Source: Mactromeris polynyma (taxonomy: Eukaryota; Mollusca; Bivalvia; Venerida; Mactridae). From it: a DNA stretch of 64,000 bases. The DNA lies in contig JASFXZ010000009.1 of the NCBI GenBank assembly GCA_032209605.1, positions 12,077,553 through 12,141,552 of the forward strand, written 5' to 3'. The notes below the pieces were generated by a model. That model saw only the letters and a list, made by a program, of their open reading frames with translations. It was not told the origin of the DNA and did no database searches. Numbering within the stretch: position 1 is the first letter of the stretch; every line of letters begins with the position of its first letter. Of this stretch, positions 36,901 to 48,620 are shown piece by piece. The translations under genes and the position numbers were made by a program.

Positions 36901-37607
36901 TGTCTAAAAAACTTACCTTAACCTAACTGCAGTTTCATACTTCTTAATAAAAACATGGATCAAAGGAAAACAATTGGACAAGTTCTGATGTCTACATACA
37001 ATCTGTACTGTAGTGTCATTTAAATAATTCATAAAAAACTAGATTCAGCCACCTCCATTTTCACCTTAGATTAAAGGAGAGATTTAAAACCATCGTGTAA
37101 TCAGTTAGAGGTTTCAAAAAGTGAAGACAAATGAAAAGAGTGACTATAACTATCAAGGCCTAAAATCAGTTATGTATACACGAGCGAGTCTAGCTAGTTC
37201 ATAGTTGATGAACGCTTTAAATATCAAGGAGAAAAGGTTAGAAATTAGGCTAGTATATAGGGTAAATAATCTCGGCCTTCCGTGACAGCACAAATATTTC
37301 AACAAAATACTGACAAAAACAAAATCAAATGAGCGACATAACACATTTACTGTCATTTATTTGCTACCATATTTAGAACGCCAGCATCTGCGAGCGTCTG
37401 TGTGATCCAATTATGTTATAAAAGTATCCGATATTTGTCGTTACACGGTCGATTTTCACACACTCATTGAGCAGACGAGATAAAATCAGCTTTTCCTTTG
37501 TTTTCTGACAATGATAATATACATGTATATCTAAAAATGGTTGAAATATCGCAAATACCGAATATAGAATAAAATCAAAAACAAGCATCTGTATGATCAT
37601 GACTTAC
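33996..37607. other. AT-rich stretch, probably intronic to the 37.7 kb minus-strand gene
   Basis: Holds a weak tRNA-like trace (34030-34085, minus), a hAT-like end ATTGACACCCCTG near 35041 and a 108-codon plus-strand frame at 35208-35534 of chance length. A minus-strand donor TTAAG|GTAAGT near 36911 has no convincing exon. Confidence 0.4.
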
Positions 37608-37710
37608 CAATAGTACCCAATGGAAATTGGTGATCGAGAGGAATAGCAAAATTTCCGACACAAAACGACAGTAAAATTCCAGCAAGAATCGAGTTAAAGT
37701 TGTTCCACAT
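37608..37710 (-). CDS. First coding exon of a minus-strand gene, predicted signal peptide
   Basis: Reading the minus strand, an ATG at 37710 opens 34 codons plus one base and runs into a perfect donor, G|GTAAGT. The product starts MWNNFNSILAGILLSFCVG, a good secretory signal (polar start, hydrophobic core, small residues), followed by NFAIPLDHQF. So this looks like the first exon of a secreted or membrane protein, with its promoter in the CpG-containing DNA just to the right. The short IPLDHQF resembles the mature start of EMC10 (I/L-x-L-E-H-x-F), but seven residues are not enough to name it. The rest of the gene must lie at lower coordinates. A phase-compatible candidate second exon is at 14028-14107, 23 kb away, which I regard as weak. 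Confidence is for a real first exon, not for any family. Confidence 0.5.
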
Positions 37711-38227
37711 GCTTAATTACTAACAAGACATTCCGTTGGCCGTCTTTTCGTGTAAAATCCTCAAAATAATTCGTAGAAAATCAGTAACATATTTTGTTCC
37801 CGGAATGCTTGTTGATGCTGAAATCGTATTGACAGGTGCGCTATGAATATTCAGCAGGACATCGATGACGTCACTGTGACGATGTCGCATTCGCTAGTTC
37901 TCATATGGACTCTCGGGTTGTAAAATCGATTTTTGTGTCATATGCAAGAAAATATCGGTAAACACAACATAGCATCGGCAGAATGGGATTGACCATTTGT
38001 ATACGTGGGAATAAAGCAGCAGATTAATCGGAACAAAATCAATTAATTTCTATATATTTCACTGTGGCTATTTTTGGAGTATTTCCTGAACAAGTGAATT
38101 TACGCGGTAGTCGATGTTTCGCACGTAATCTGAGCGTCATTCTGTGTTAAATCCGTTTCGGCAAACTGTTTAAAATCGCCTGCTTATCGCTTCTTCTTGT
38201 TATGATTAAACTTGATAGAATTACAAT
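37711..38227. promoter_or_regulatory. Candidate bidirectional promoter with a consensus CRE
   Basis: About 0.5 kb separates the minus-strand ATG at 37710 from the plus-strand ATG at 38228. The segment has many more CpGs than the flanking AT-rich DNA and includes the palindromic cAMP-response element TGACGTCA at 37866-37873. Divergent transcription is inferred from the two first-exon candidates. Confidence 0.45.
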
Positions 38228-38391
38228 ATGGGCGCGAATGCCATGATCACTTATCGGTCAAGATATATTCACAAAAATGTTAATGACATTTTTCAAACGC
38301 TGTTTGATAGCAGGCCTATCCGACGACGAGATCTTTATCTAGTCGCCGATGATTTCGATGCGCTTGTAGATCTAGATCTACTCGGCGTGCT
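38228..38391 (+). CDS. Candidate first exon of an unrecognised plus-strand gene
   Basis: ATG 38228 follows an in-frame TAG and opens 54 codons plus two bases, up to a possible donor CT|GTAAGC at 38392. Without splicing the frame would stop at 38393-38395. The product begins MGANAMITYRSRY (Met-Gly, so N-myristoylation is conceivable) and ends acidic and hydrophobic (VADDFDALVDLDLLG). The phase matches the acceptor at 42346-42347, giving a two-exon, 130-residue model ending at 42576. I recognise no family. A 55-codon open frame is not improbable by chance; the CpG-rich setting and the phase match are the only extra support. Confidence 0.27.
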
Positions 38392-39843
38392 GTAAGCTTC
38401 CCTTTTTCACTGATCTTCTGAGAAAAATCCCACCTCGATCATCACAAAGTTTCATATTTGACCATTTTGTTGTGTGATAGAGCCACGGACATAATTTTAT
38501 AACCATATTTCAGTGATAGAGCGAACCAATTTTTTTGAACCATCGACATTTTTTTATTAAATTTGTATGACGCGAAGAACCGGTAAATCGAACGAAACCA
38601 AGTGTTTATCTTTTGCTTCACAAAACGAAGGACGAAACACATCTATTGTAGATCTATAACAAATTAGACACGCTTTATAAATACGTGAAACTGTTTAAGT
38701 CAATGCTGTCTTAACAGCTAAACGACATTTTGAAGATTGTTTAATTCACGGCATATTATTTGGACATTTTACATTAAACTGATTAAAGGTAAAGTAAATT
38801 TCCCCGATGTCGCGTTAGAAGATAGACTTTATATGTAGGATATAGAATGCTATAATTATCTCTACCGGCTGAGGCTCAATGTACATGTGTAGTAGTATAG
38901 GCCTAGGCCTACTGGGTTCTTAAATAATGTATAGAAATATTACTACAACGTATGGTATAGCCCAGTTGGCTACAGAAACTGTCTCCAAAATATGTATTAC
39001 TTGGTCCAAGGGTAGGTAAGTATAAGTGTCAAAATGTGTGTAAAAGAGGTTAATTGTTGATCATTGTCAATATATTGAAAGTATAAAAAAAAAATACGTT
39101 CTTAAACTAGGACAGAAGCTGTGGTCGCTTGACTTTAGCATACACCTATGGATGCAGCTTTCAGAAGGTGTGCGTGTCCACGTCATGATTCATGTACGTT
39201 TGTATTCCTAACTTAATGAAACTTGATTATTGGAAATTGTTAGCAGTTAAATTTTCTACTGAAAGGTATTAAAATAATCAGTGATTAATTTGATGTGGAT
39301 CGACGATACGATACATTAGCAGGAGTTAGTCGCTGTAGTGACATCGTTTTCTTCCTGCACCAGCGTCTCGGATATTACTTAGTACTGTAGCTCTGCCTCA
39401 CGTAACTTTGCCTTGTTAAATTTCCATATAGTATTTATGAGTCATTCCGTACTATTACCCTGACAGTAGCCTACGTTTTTCACCGGGTGATAGTATACTA
39501 GCACATGGCTAAAATAGACAATTATGGTTTCCCAAGTTCATGATGGTAGACGCTTATTGAAATGCGTTGTAAATTAGAAACTTCCGGGGCTTGCAACTAT
39601 TCCAAACGACAAAATGACGAGAACTGTAAACAAACAGTTAATAGTGTTGATTTTTTTCCATTTATATATTGTTCGATATAATGAAATAGATAGCAGATGG
39701 CTTCCCAGACAGTACATATTGTTAACATTCGAGAAAATACTATTACCCTCGTCTTTGCCTAATTCCCTCATGTTGACCATATGTACTGTCACTCACGAAG
39801 CCATTTGGTATTGATATAGTATTTTTTAATGAAATATTAAATG

Positions 39844-39916
39844 CAAAGGGGTCTGTAACAGTTTCTACTTTCACTTTGTATTCGTCTAAACTGTAATATT
39901 GTTACAGACCCCTTTG
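39844..39916. mobile_element. 73 bp hAT-like micro-MITE with perfect TIRs and 8 bp TSD
   Basis: CAAAGGGGTCTGTAACA (39844-39860) is perfectly inverted at 39900-39916, leaving a 39-base loop. The element is flanked by identical 8 bp direct repeats ATTAAATG (39836-39843 and 39917-39924). An 8 bp duplication and a C-A-x-x-G-type terminus fit the hAT superfamily. It has no coding capacity and lies in the intron of the candidate 38.2-42.6 kb gene. Confidence 0.8.
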
Positions 39917-40019
39917 ATTAAATGTAGAGAATATCAACGTCTCGACCACAGAACAACAAGAATACTCCTGTAAACGACAAAACAAAGAATAGCTTGCTCA
40001 GGTTGCTTTATGTCCCAAG

Positions 40020-40329
40020 ATGCTGGGAGTGATAAACTTTATGCCGACATTTGAACTAAATTACGCGTTCAGGTTCGTTTTATGTCTAACACTAATTAGT
40101 ATCTCCCTTGAATGGCGGCTTCGTTAACTCTTCTGGGAGACAGGCAGACAGAATATCGCATGGAAATACGTATGGCGGGGTTTATCTCCCCCATGGATTT
40201 GCTCTTACGCGATGTCGTGACATTCTAAATTGTTTAATTCACACTAGTAACTGGCAAAGATCGTCATCAAATTCGCAGTTAAATCGTCTAAATTGATTAA
40301 TCTCGTTATGACGATGGAAGATAACGAAG
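40020..40329 (+). promoter_or_regulatory. CpG-rich plus-strand promoter candidate with a tiny first exon
   Basis: AATGGCGGCT (40111-40120) is YY1-like. An ATG at 40308 opens MTMEDNE and runs into GAAG|GTAAAT at 40330. If spliced to the acceptor at 50608, the frame would read fifteen codons and stop before the SRD5A3-like ATG, that is, a uORF in its leader. Speculative. Confidence 0.2.
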
Positions 40330-42347
40330 GTAAATGTTAAACTGTAAACAGATACTAATGCAATCCCCTGTACATGTGACAACGTCTGGTACACAGATCT
40401 AGGTCTATTTTCACACTTTTGTGACTTATAGCGATTACTTTCCAACTACATTGTACTAGTCATATTAAAACTTTGTCTTATTATGCGCACTGAAAGCAAA
40501 ATGAAAACTCGTAATTGTGTCTAAAAAGCACAATTAAATATTCAACTTTCATTAAGGTATCGTGGAACCAGAACAAATACCGTAAAAAGATATGGCTGGC
40601 AATTTATCTACTAGATAGTCTACCCAAGTGATGGTTCCTAAATGTGGGGATTTTGAAACGAACTTTGTACTCAAACAGTTTAGTTGTTGTAGAAAGTAAC
40701 ACCTTTTTTACTATGTTAGTAAGTTGATAAGCTTAGTATACTTTATGGAATTTTGAGAATTTTACAATAAAGTGTGTCAGTTTCCCGCACATTTTACATG
40801 ATGATTACATTACCTTCTTCACGAACTCTTCACGGAATGTTATATATCCGGAAAACGTTGCATAATTCAAAGTACAGACGAAGCCAATGAATAACAACGT
40901 CATTCTACTGAAGGTGATAATTTGTCCTTATACTCGGCGGCATGTGGGTGGTTGTACGTAGTATAATATAACGGTTTGCGTATCATATCACTGCGTGGGT
41001 CATTAAGCTCGGTACTTCGATTATTCGCTGCTTAGTGTATTGTAAAACTCGGATAGAAATTACATCTGTGTTAAGGGAGATAACCCGTCTTGTAAAATCG
41101 TTAACGATTTGTCTCCCTCTGTTAGCAATATATAAGTCAGATAAATCCAGTCGATGCAGATCGTTATCGATGGGACTTTTGGTCAGTAGTCAATTTGTCT
41201 GTCGGCAGTTTCCGTAAGTGACCGTAAATTTTCCGATGATCACCGATTAATGACTTAATGTATAACACATTAACAGCCTCGGGCTACGTTAGATCTATGT
41301 ATCCGATAAACGCTTAAACATTGTTTTATGATCATAAAGAGAAAACAATTGGAGTTCGATTTTGTTGATGAAACCTATATATTGGTCCCAGATGAGACAC
41401 GAGATTATTTTATTATTGAAAACTAACGTATGTGTTAACACGGACATGTCCGTGGTGATAGGCAAATGTTTTCTTATGAAATAAAATAGAAAAAAAAACA
41501 ATGAATTCGTTTCACTTAACATGTGTAATAAACACTTTGTCATGCAGTTTCCAATTAAAATTGCAAATACAAATTAAGTTCGTGTACTTTAAATACCAAA
41601 TATACTGTGGTGACCGCTTACAGTCACTACCGCGTAATATATACGTATTTTATAGGTGGTCCCTGATAGGTTTCAGAAAGGGTGGCATTACATGTACATA
41701 GGATGTCTGAAAACACGAACTTCGGAGACACACCCTCGTTATTTCCAAATTTACTACACAGGCAGGATCAACCAAGCTCATAATGGCAAATGACATGTTC
41801 GAAGCTTCCAATAAGAAATGTCCACTTTAGTTCCTTTGCACAGAGTGTCATAGGGGCCAGCTATTGTGTTTGTCTCTCGCCCTCGACCGTCCGTTCACAC
41901 TTTATATACGACGTTTTCTCTTCAACCCCTGAGCGAGCTAGGAATGGACTTTTGTAAGAGATCCTAAGAAAAAGTGGAGAACAGTAACTGTTGTTTAAGT
42001 TTTAAGCGATATAAGGTAAATTTTGGTTACCATTTCAAAACATTAGAACCAAGAAATTCTCTTCAAGTACCGCAGTAATATTCTATGGAAATTAACAAAT
42101 TTCGTCACGGAGATCGTAAAACTTCACTATTTTGACATGTTTCGTGGTTATTATCAGTTTTCATACTTTTTATGAAAGTATATTAGTGATATACGTGTAG
42201 ACTGTCTTATTTAAAAGAACAAGTTTCTGATGTCCCGAAAATAGTTCGCTTAGAAAGGATGGAAAGGATTTAACGGGTGGTAGGAATTCTGAAGCTAACT
42301 CAGCTTCTGCTCTGTTTTGAGCTTCATTATAACTTGTTCTGCTCTAG

Positions 42348-42576
42348 TACGACTTACATTAATCACAATCGCAATCGGATCACCTCGGTTACTTTTTACA
42401 ACAATGTTTCCGAACTGTACGAAAATTGCCGAGAAGTTGTGTTTGTCACTCTCGTTGACTGCTCCGTGTGTTCCCAACCAGAACTCGTGCCTAATTCATA
42501 TGCCAAAATAAGCTTCGAAAATAAAGCCCCAAAGAATTTCACATCTAAAAAGGCGTTTCTAGTGTGTCCATTATAA
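42348..42576 (+). CDS. Candidate terminal exon, plus strand (antisense reading also open)
   Basis: A strong acceptor (polypyrimidine run ending GCTCTAG at 42341-42347) leads into 76 codons ending in TAA at 42574-42576; an AATAAA lies near 42855. The frame includes NNVSELYENCREVVFV and DCSVCSQPELVP, with no recognised domain. The minus strand is open in the codon-aligned frame across about 42354-42491 and ends at its own good donor (AAT|GTAAGTCG); that product would contain FWLGTHGAVNESDKHNF. Codon-aligned antisense frames often co-occur, so only one is likely to be real. Codon use slightly favours coding of some kind here over the surroundings. Confidence 0.27.
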
Positions 42577-43271
42577 ACCTCTGCTAAAACACTGCATCAA
42601 GATCAGACATTTTTGCAGCATATATCAGCACTTTCTGTGGGAAACATTTAGCCGCCATTTATGCCAATTAACGCTTTAATAACATTTGGGAAAACAACGG
42701 ACTGTAACGAATTATTTGTATATTTAGTATGTCTTATTAAAAATAGGTTGCCACAGTCACCCTACCAATCACATGACTAAAGTGTCCGTGTTTTGAGACA
42801 GTGTCTACAAATCTGATACGTGGAAAGATCAACTCATGTATCATCCTGTCAAGGAATAAAAATACCCCCCACGTTTTTGTAACATACATCACGCATAGTT
42901 AGTGAAGTGAATATTGCGTGAGAAAGATATTGTTTTCAACACAAGACAAATATAGGAAAAGATAATGGCGTGGCAACACATACTGACCTTTTAAGATTTG
43001 ATCGCGAGTGAAAAAAGATACACGTATATACATGCATGAATGTTAACTGGAACGCATTTCGTGCGGAATTAATTTGAATTCGATATTGTTATCAATTGCC
43101 ATGATAATTGTTCATACAGCGATGTTTTCAAAGCTAAACACGACACTGTGTTAAGAATTTTACAAAACAAGCATTCTCTGACGTAATGAGGATTTGTTTT
43201 GATTGTTTTCGGGGTGACTTGTCGGTACTTTCGCCTGATACATGAACACGGATTGTGAAGCTCGCTAATCA

Positions 43272-43358
43272 TCCCCGCCCCTCGGGAGATTCAAACTCGC
43301 GACCTTCGGATTAGGAGTCAGGAGCCGTATACACCTTCACCACTATGCCTCTCTAGCT
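43272..43358 (-). repeat. tRNA-derived head (SINE)
   Basis: On the minus strand GAGGCATAGTGGTGAAGG is A-box-like and GCGAGTTTGAATCTCCCG B-box-like, with a long variable region between. Confidence 0.5.
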
Positions 43359-45990
43359 TTGCTACTGATTCGGAAAAATTATTTTTACACTTAACACTCT
43401 TTCTAATTAGCCACTGTTATTTTTCAAACAGTGAATGAACATTCAACAATGCAAACACTATTTGTATAAGTAATTTTGTCGTTCAACTTTTCTGAAATAA
43501 TTAATCAATCCACCGTTTGACACCATAAAATTATAATTAATGAACCAGTACATAATATATGCTATGGTATCTTCAATAAAAATGCATTCTCGGTGCGCAG
43601 ACTATTTATAAGTATGCTATGCTATGCTTACCCTGTTTATGTCTCTATTCTGGAACTTATAACATGTACAAATACACTCGCCTTGTTGCACCAATGTTCA
43701 AGATACATGTAATTTCTTCTCGACAATGTGAACAATTTACTAGCATGCACACGCTAAGATCTTCAAGCAATAAAAGAGTTTGCGTGCCACCCGCCATTAT
43801 TTTTGATTCATTATAAAAAGGGAAAGAATTGCGATACACTCCACGTTTTATCGATTTATTTTTCTTATTCAGTCCCAAGAAATAGTTCTGATTTCAAGAA
43901 CTGATGAATTTGAATATTGATGAAAAATCAGCTGGTGACACGCAATGTATTGGTGCATTTCGATGAGAACGGCTACGTTTGTCATGCAGCTTATTAATAA
44001 ATGAGCAGTGATCATATACTTAATGGGCGTACAAATGTACCGTTGTCATACGATAGTGTCTGCCAACGTGCGATTTATGCGTCTGTTGTATCACAGTGTA
44101 CTCTGTACTGCATAATTTGTATTAGGCTCGACCAGTAAGGAGTGGTAGACCACCTGATCCTTTATCATAAGCTAGGTCGTTAATTGTCCGCTAGATTACT
44201 AACTTCAAATTTACGGTACAAAGTTGTGTAAACCATGCCCAGCTTTCAATGCCTTTTAGCTGGGTTATCGATGTGGATTGTCTTTCTTGAAAATGACCCG
44301 AACATTATCCAGCTCAGTTTTGATCAATAGATTATAAATGATATTTTTCCAAAGGTATATACAGTTGCATGTGGTATATCATATATATCCCACTTTGGAA
44401 GTACAATGTATTGCTAACTTCACACCAATCACAATGTAGTGCAGTGTTCATTCTCATAGACATCGCGACTCGCTAAACAGTGTGAGTGCTCCAATGGTCT
44501 CCGAGGAATGGGATATTAATCACAGTTATGTTAACTTGAAAGGAGGGAGTGCTGGCTGTTTGTATGGAAGCTATTATGACCAGAAATGCCTTCCATGTCG
44601 CAAACGTACAACCCTGCTACAAACCACATACAGTATAACCTCACTTACAAACCACCTCAATAAGTCCATGTTAACTATTTGGCTCTTTTTTCGACCTCAA
44701 TATTAAGACCTCCTCAATAAGAAGACCATGTTTCAAGGGTCCCAATGGATATGTCCAGTCACCTATACGGTGCATTGCCTGAGAAGATAAACCTGTTTGT
44801 CTAGCATCAAGTGCCAGTGAATCTGACTGCACAACTTTGTGGGAGCGGTACGTAGACCGTAGGTGGTCAGTACTTTTCGATCGCCTTATAACTGTTATTA
44901 GGAATGGAGGTTTATAAATAGATCCAAAATTTGTCTTAAATAAGGATCAGGCACCGTGGATGGCAAAAGAACCAAATCGTCGGCTTGGTTGCCACTCGGA
45001 ATAATCTCGTAAAGAATGGAATTATGTCTGATCGTACCGAGGCGCTTCAACCGCGCATTTTTATCTGCACGAGCTCGATGTCAACACCTTTTAAAATGTA
45101 CTTCGGAAGTAACGTGCGGGGAAAGAAGTTCCAAAATGGCTGTCGAAGAGAAATGAGGAATCTAGTGTATACATGTGGACAGTATGACGCAGATCTTAAA
45201 TAATGGGGCTATGAGACATTCAAAAACATTTAGATATTGTAGAATAGTTTTTCCCAGATAAGATGGCTGATAATTCACAGTGTAGGAAAACCGCATCAAG
45301 TTCCCAGATTTTAGTTATATTCATACACGTGTCGTACCTCCGATGTCTACTTTAGAACTGTACATAAATTGCAGAGTTAAATACATGACGCAGAAAATAA
45401 TCGTGTACCGAATAGTAAACAACAATTGTCAGAAAGGGAGATCACTGTGCAAGCTATCGTGGCTTAATTGATACCGGTTACGTCCGCTCGTTCTGCTCTG
45501 TTACAAGCTCTACTTTTGATTGATGTAAAGCACCGATGCATATGAACCTAACAGATCAGTTTTCGGTGTATAAACCTCGTCGGAGTGTCGATACATAATG
45601 TAAGTATTGCTGGAAGATACACCGTGTCACATAGGTAACTGTACACAGGTGTGCATATTTTAACTTGAATTTGAAAAACGCTTGCCTATTCTCGTCCAAG
45701 GTTTCTTGTCGGCGTTTCGCACGTATATTTACCTGTAAACATTACTTTGTGTTTAACTCTGCCATTTGTAAGAATGCAATATTGCACTAAATCTAACTAT
45801 TTACGTTATTGACAAACTTATTAAAGTTATTTAAGTTGTCAAAACTATTATAGGTGAGTTTTGATTTTGTGAACAATGTCACTCGCTCACTGTGTCATAA
45901 ACAAGGACATGGTGTTGTTTCACATTATTGGAACTTAATGACTTTTCCATTTTAATATTACTATGAAAACGGCTTAGTCTTCATTTTACT
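43359..45990. other. CpG-containing non-coding stretch
   Basis: Several ATG frames of 60-75 codons occur (43619-43816, 44482-44706, 44985-45203) without splice or family support. A plus-strand donor TATAG|GTGAGT at 45854 could end a 5'UTR exon. Confidence 0.4.
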
Positions 45991-46808
45991 CGCCCCTACT
46001 GTGACCAGGCGCGTAGCGTCCTGTACGCAGAGTAGTGGTAGTAGTTGTGGTGGTGGGCGTGGTTGTCGTTGGTGCCCCTGTAGTGGTAGTAGTTGTGGTG
46101 GTGGGCGTGGTTGTCGTCTTTGTTGTTGGTGCCCCTGTAGTGGTAGTAGTTGTGGTGGTGGGCGTGGTTGTCGTCATTGTTGTTGGTGCCCCTGTAGTGG
46201 TAGTAGTTGTGGTGGTGAGCGTGGTTGTCGTCATTGTTGTTGGTGCCCCTGTAGTGGTAGTAGTTGTGGTGGTGAGCCTGGTTGTCGTCATTGTTGTTGG
46301 TGCCCTGTAGTGGTAGTAGTTGTGGTGATGAGCGTGGTTGTCGTCATTGTTGTTGGTGCCCCTGTCGTGGTAATAGTTGTGGTGGTGAGCGTGGTTGTCG
46401 TCATTGTTGTTGGTGCCCCTGTAGTGGTAGTAGTTGTGGTGGTGAGCGTGGTTGTCGTCATTGTTGTTGGTGCCCCTGTAGTGGTAGTAGTTGTGGTGGT
46501 GAGCGTGGTTGTCGTCATTGTTGTTGGTGCCCCTGTAGTGGTAGTAGTTGTGGTGGTGGGCGTGGTTGTCGTCATTGTTGTTGGTGCCCCTGTAGTGGTA
46601 GTAGTTGTGGTGGTGAGCGTGGTTGTCGTTGGTGCCCCTGTAGTGGTAGTAGTTGTGGTGGTGGGCATGGTTGTCGTTGTTGTTGTTGGTGCCCCTGTAG
46701 TGGTAGTAGTTGTGGTGGTGGGCGTGGTTGTCGTCATTGTTGTTGGTGCCCAGGAAGTGGAGGATTGGAATGTGAATGCTTGACTGTAGTGGATGGGAAT
46801 TAGGACCC
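45991..46808 (-). pseudogene. Threonine-rich mucin-like repeat exon candidate with a 1 bp frameshift
   Basis: On the minus strand about twelve 19-codon units read GAPTTMTTTTLTTTTTTTT, the composition of an O-glycosylated mucin domain. An acceptor (TTTGTCTTTTTAG, minus strand) precedes 46808 and keeps the frame open through VLIPIHYSQAFTF into the repeats. One unit near 46303 has three C where the others have four, shifting the frame; beyond it the Thr frame continues in another phase to about 45986. This could be an assembly error, a real break, or a plain minisatellite. The plus strand is also open (260 codons from 46001), Cys/Gly-rich then Val-rich, which is the mirror of the same repeat. 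Confidence 0.3.
46029..46755. repeat. GT-rich minisatellite, mostly 57 bp units, about 12 copies
   Basis: Units contain GTAGTGGTAGTAGTTGTGG, then GTGGTTGTCGTCATTG, then GGTGCCCCT. Some units lack an internal segment. The strand bias (G and T against A and C) is extreme. The protein readings are discussed in the mucin-like entry. Confidence 0.95.
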
Positions 46809-47052
46809 CTAAAAAGACAAATTGTCTAATTCCCCTGGGTCCACCCTATGCCCTCCCCCATTGGTAGATGTATAAGGTATTGTTGCTGTGTGTTGTAATG
46901 TTGACAGGATATTACTATGAGTTGATTCATACCACTTATGTCATTGGCAGTAATACAATACTTAATGTTACTATGGCCCTAAACGCATTCTGTAGAATAA
47001 ACATGCTTGAATAATTCGAACTTCTGGCAGTTATAAAATGTTTCAATGTCTC

Positions 47053-47315
47053 TGAATGGTTACTGTAGTTATTACAAACTTGAGTAGATCATACTATTGG
47101 CCTTAGTATTACAATATTACAGTGGCCCTAACTGGTTACTGTAGTTATTACAAATTTGAGTAGATCATACTATTGGCCTTAGTATTACAATATTACAGTG
47201 GCCCTAACTGGTTACTGTAGTTATTACAAACTTGAGTAGATCATACTATTGGCCTTAGTATTACAATATTACAGTGGCCCTAACTGGTTACTGTAGTTAT
47301 TGCAAGCTTGAGTAG
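47053..47315. repeat. 76 bp tandem repeat, about 3.4 copies
   Basis: The unit starts GGTTACTGTAGTTATTAC and ends ATATTACAGTGGCCCTAACT. Copies are nearly identical, with the last one truncated. Confidence 0.92.
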
Positions 47316-48139
47316 TTTGAACTCTTATCATCATTAATGTGTTCTGCTTGATCTGGAGAGTGGAAACAATTTCAATGATGTTAAAAGTACAAATTTAATG
47401 TGATTGGTATACATAATTGTTGGGGGAATAGAATGTAAAGTAGTGTTAAACAGGGAGATTATAATAATGCATACATGCTGTGCTTGAAATCACCTGTCTA
47501 TTTTTGGTGATGTGTTGTTAATCTATACACAACTGAATACTAATTTTATTTTGTCTACTTTATCCTTGTAAACATTTAACATAAAACATTTAGTACCAGT
47601 GGATTTTTGTCTTTTGGAGTATTAATGTGGTAAGCAAATTGTTTATTTGTTTTTTGTACCTTTCATTGTAGAATTAATGCAATTGTTACTGAATATTTCT
47701 TAATGTTGGAAAATCTACCTGTTGTTTTTCTACAATTGATTGATTGATAATATTAGTTTTATTGATGCAAATGTCAAGGAGTTATGATAATTTACTGTAT
47801 TGTAATGTAGGTCAACTCAACTATCATATTCCCTTGTGACAAAATCTCCTGTGTTTTTCTCGGTTCGGTGAATGTTGCAATTTTTTATTACTGATTAATT
47901 GCGAAGTAAGGTTTTATTGAGTGTTTTGCATCACACACTCGATCATCCTTCTGCATATAAAGTTATAAAGCTTGTGTTAGGTTAATGATTGGTGAAAATC
48001 TGTGTACATTCTTTGATCTATATGTGCCTGAAAATAAACCAATTTATTCAGGCCCGGTAATGGTAATGCATTCTGTTTATTTAAGTTACTCTCATGTCTA
48101 TTTCCTGGAATCAACATCCCTGGTCACATGTGTTACAAG

Positions 48140-48225
48140 GTGTTGATGTGACCTCTGCAGGATTTGAACCCACAAACTCCAGGTTAAGTGGCCTCCACTT
48201 TATCCTGTACTCTATCGCTCAATAT
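48140..48225 (-). repeat. tRNA-like head, degenerate
   Basis: On the minus strand TGTGGGTTCAAATCCTGC is a clear B box. The A box is weak (GATAGAGTACAGG). Confidence 0.4.
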
Positions 48226-48429
48226 ACATTGTATTGCATGGATTGACAGACACAGTTACATAAAATCTACATTGTGTATTTACTGTTTATATAGAGTTAT
48301 ATGTAGGTAAAGTATCTGGTATGTTTAAACAGGTTGCATGATATATGACATGCCACGTACACCCCATTCAATCATATCTTTTGCAAAAAGTTGCAGGAAT
48401 TCTAGAAGCAAGAAATTTTTAACACATTT

Positions 48430-48620
48430 ATAAGCCATCCTTAATTAATTTTACCGCACCCTGCAAAATGTAGGCGGGTAGCTAAGTATATTTTGTGTTT
48501 TTTAAGGTCATTCGAGTTTCAATAGGGAGCCCCAATAATTCCCAACTCAAAGACCTCAAACATTTTCCAAGTAGGGTCCAATTTAGGAGTAGGCAGGGTT
48601 AAGCCAAAGTAAGGACAGCC
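48430..48620 (+). repeat. Dispersed repeat Y, diverged copy
   Basis: AAGCCATCCTTAA, TGTAGGCGGGTAG and a downstream block with CCCAACTCAAAGACCTC resemble the copies at 31905 and 49672. Weaker than the other two. Confidence 0.4.

Noticed and set aside
39844..39916. microRNA precursor
   Set aside because: The hairpin has a perfect stem of only 17 bp with a large loop, and the flanking 8 bp duplication identifies a transposon insertion.
46001..46803. Plus-strand Cys/Gly-rich frames of 260 and 173 codons
   Set aside because: Composition changes abruptly to poly-Val at the one-base shift and simply mirrors the GT-rich minisatellite. If anything is coded there, the Thr-rich minus strand is more plausible.
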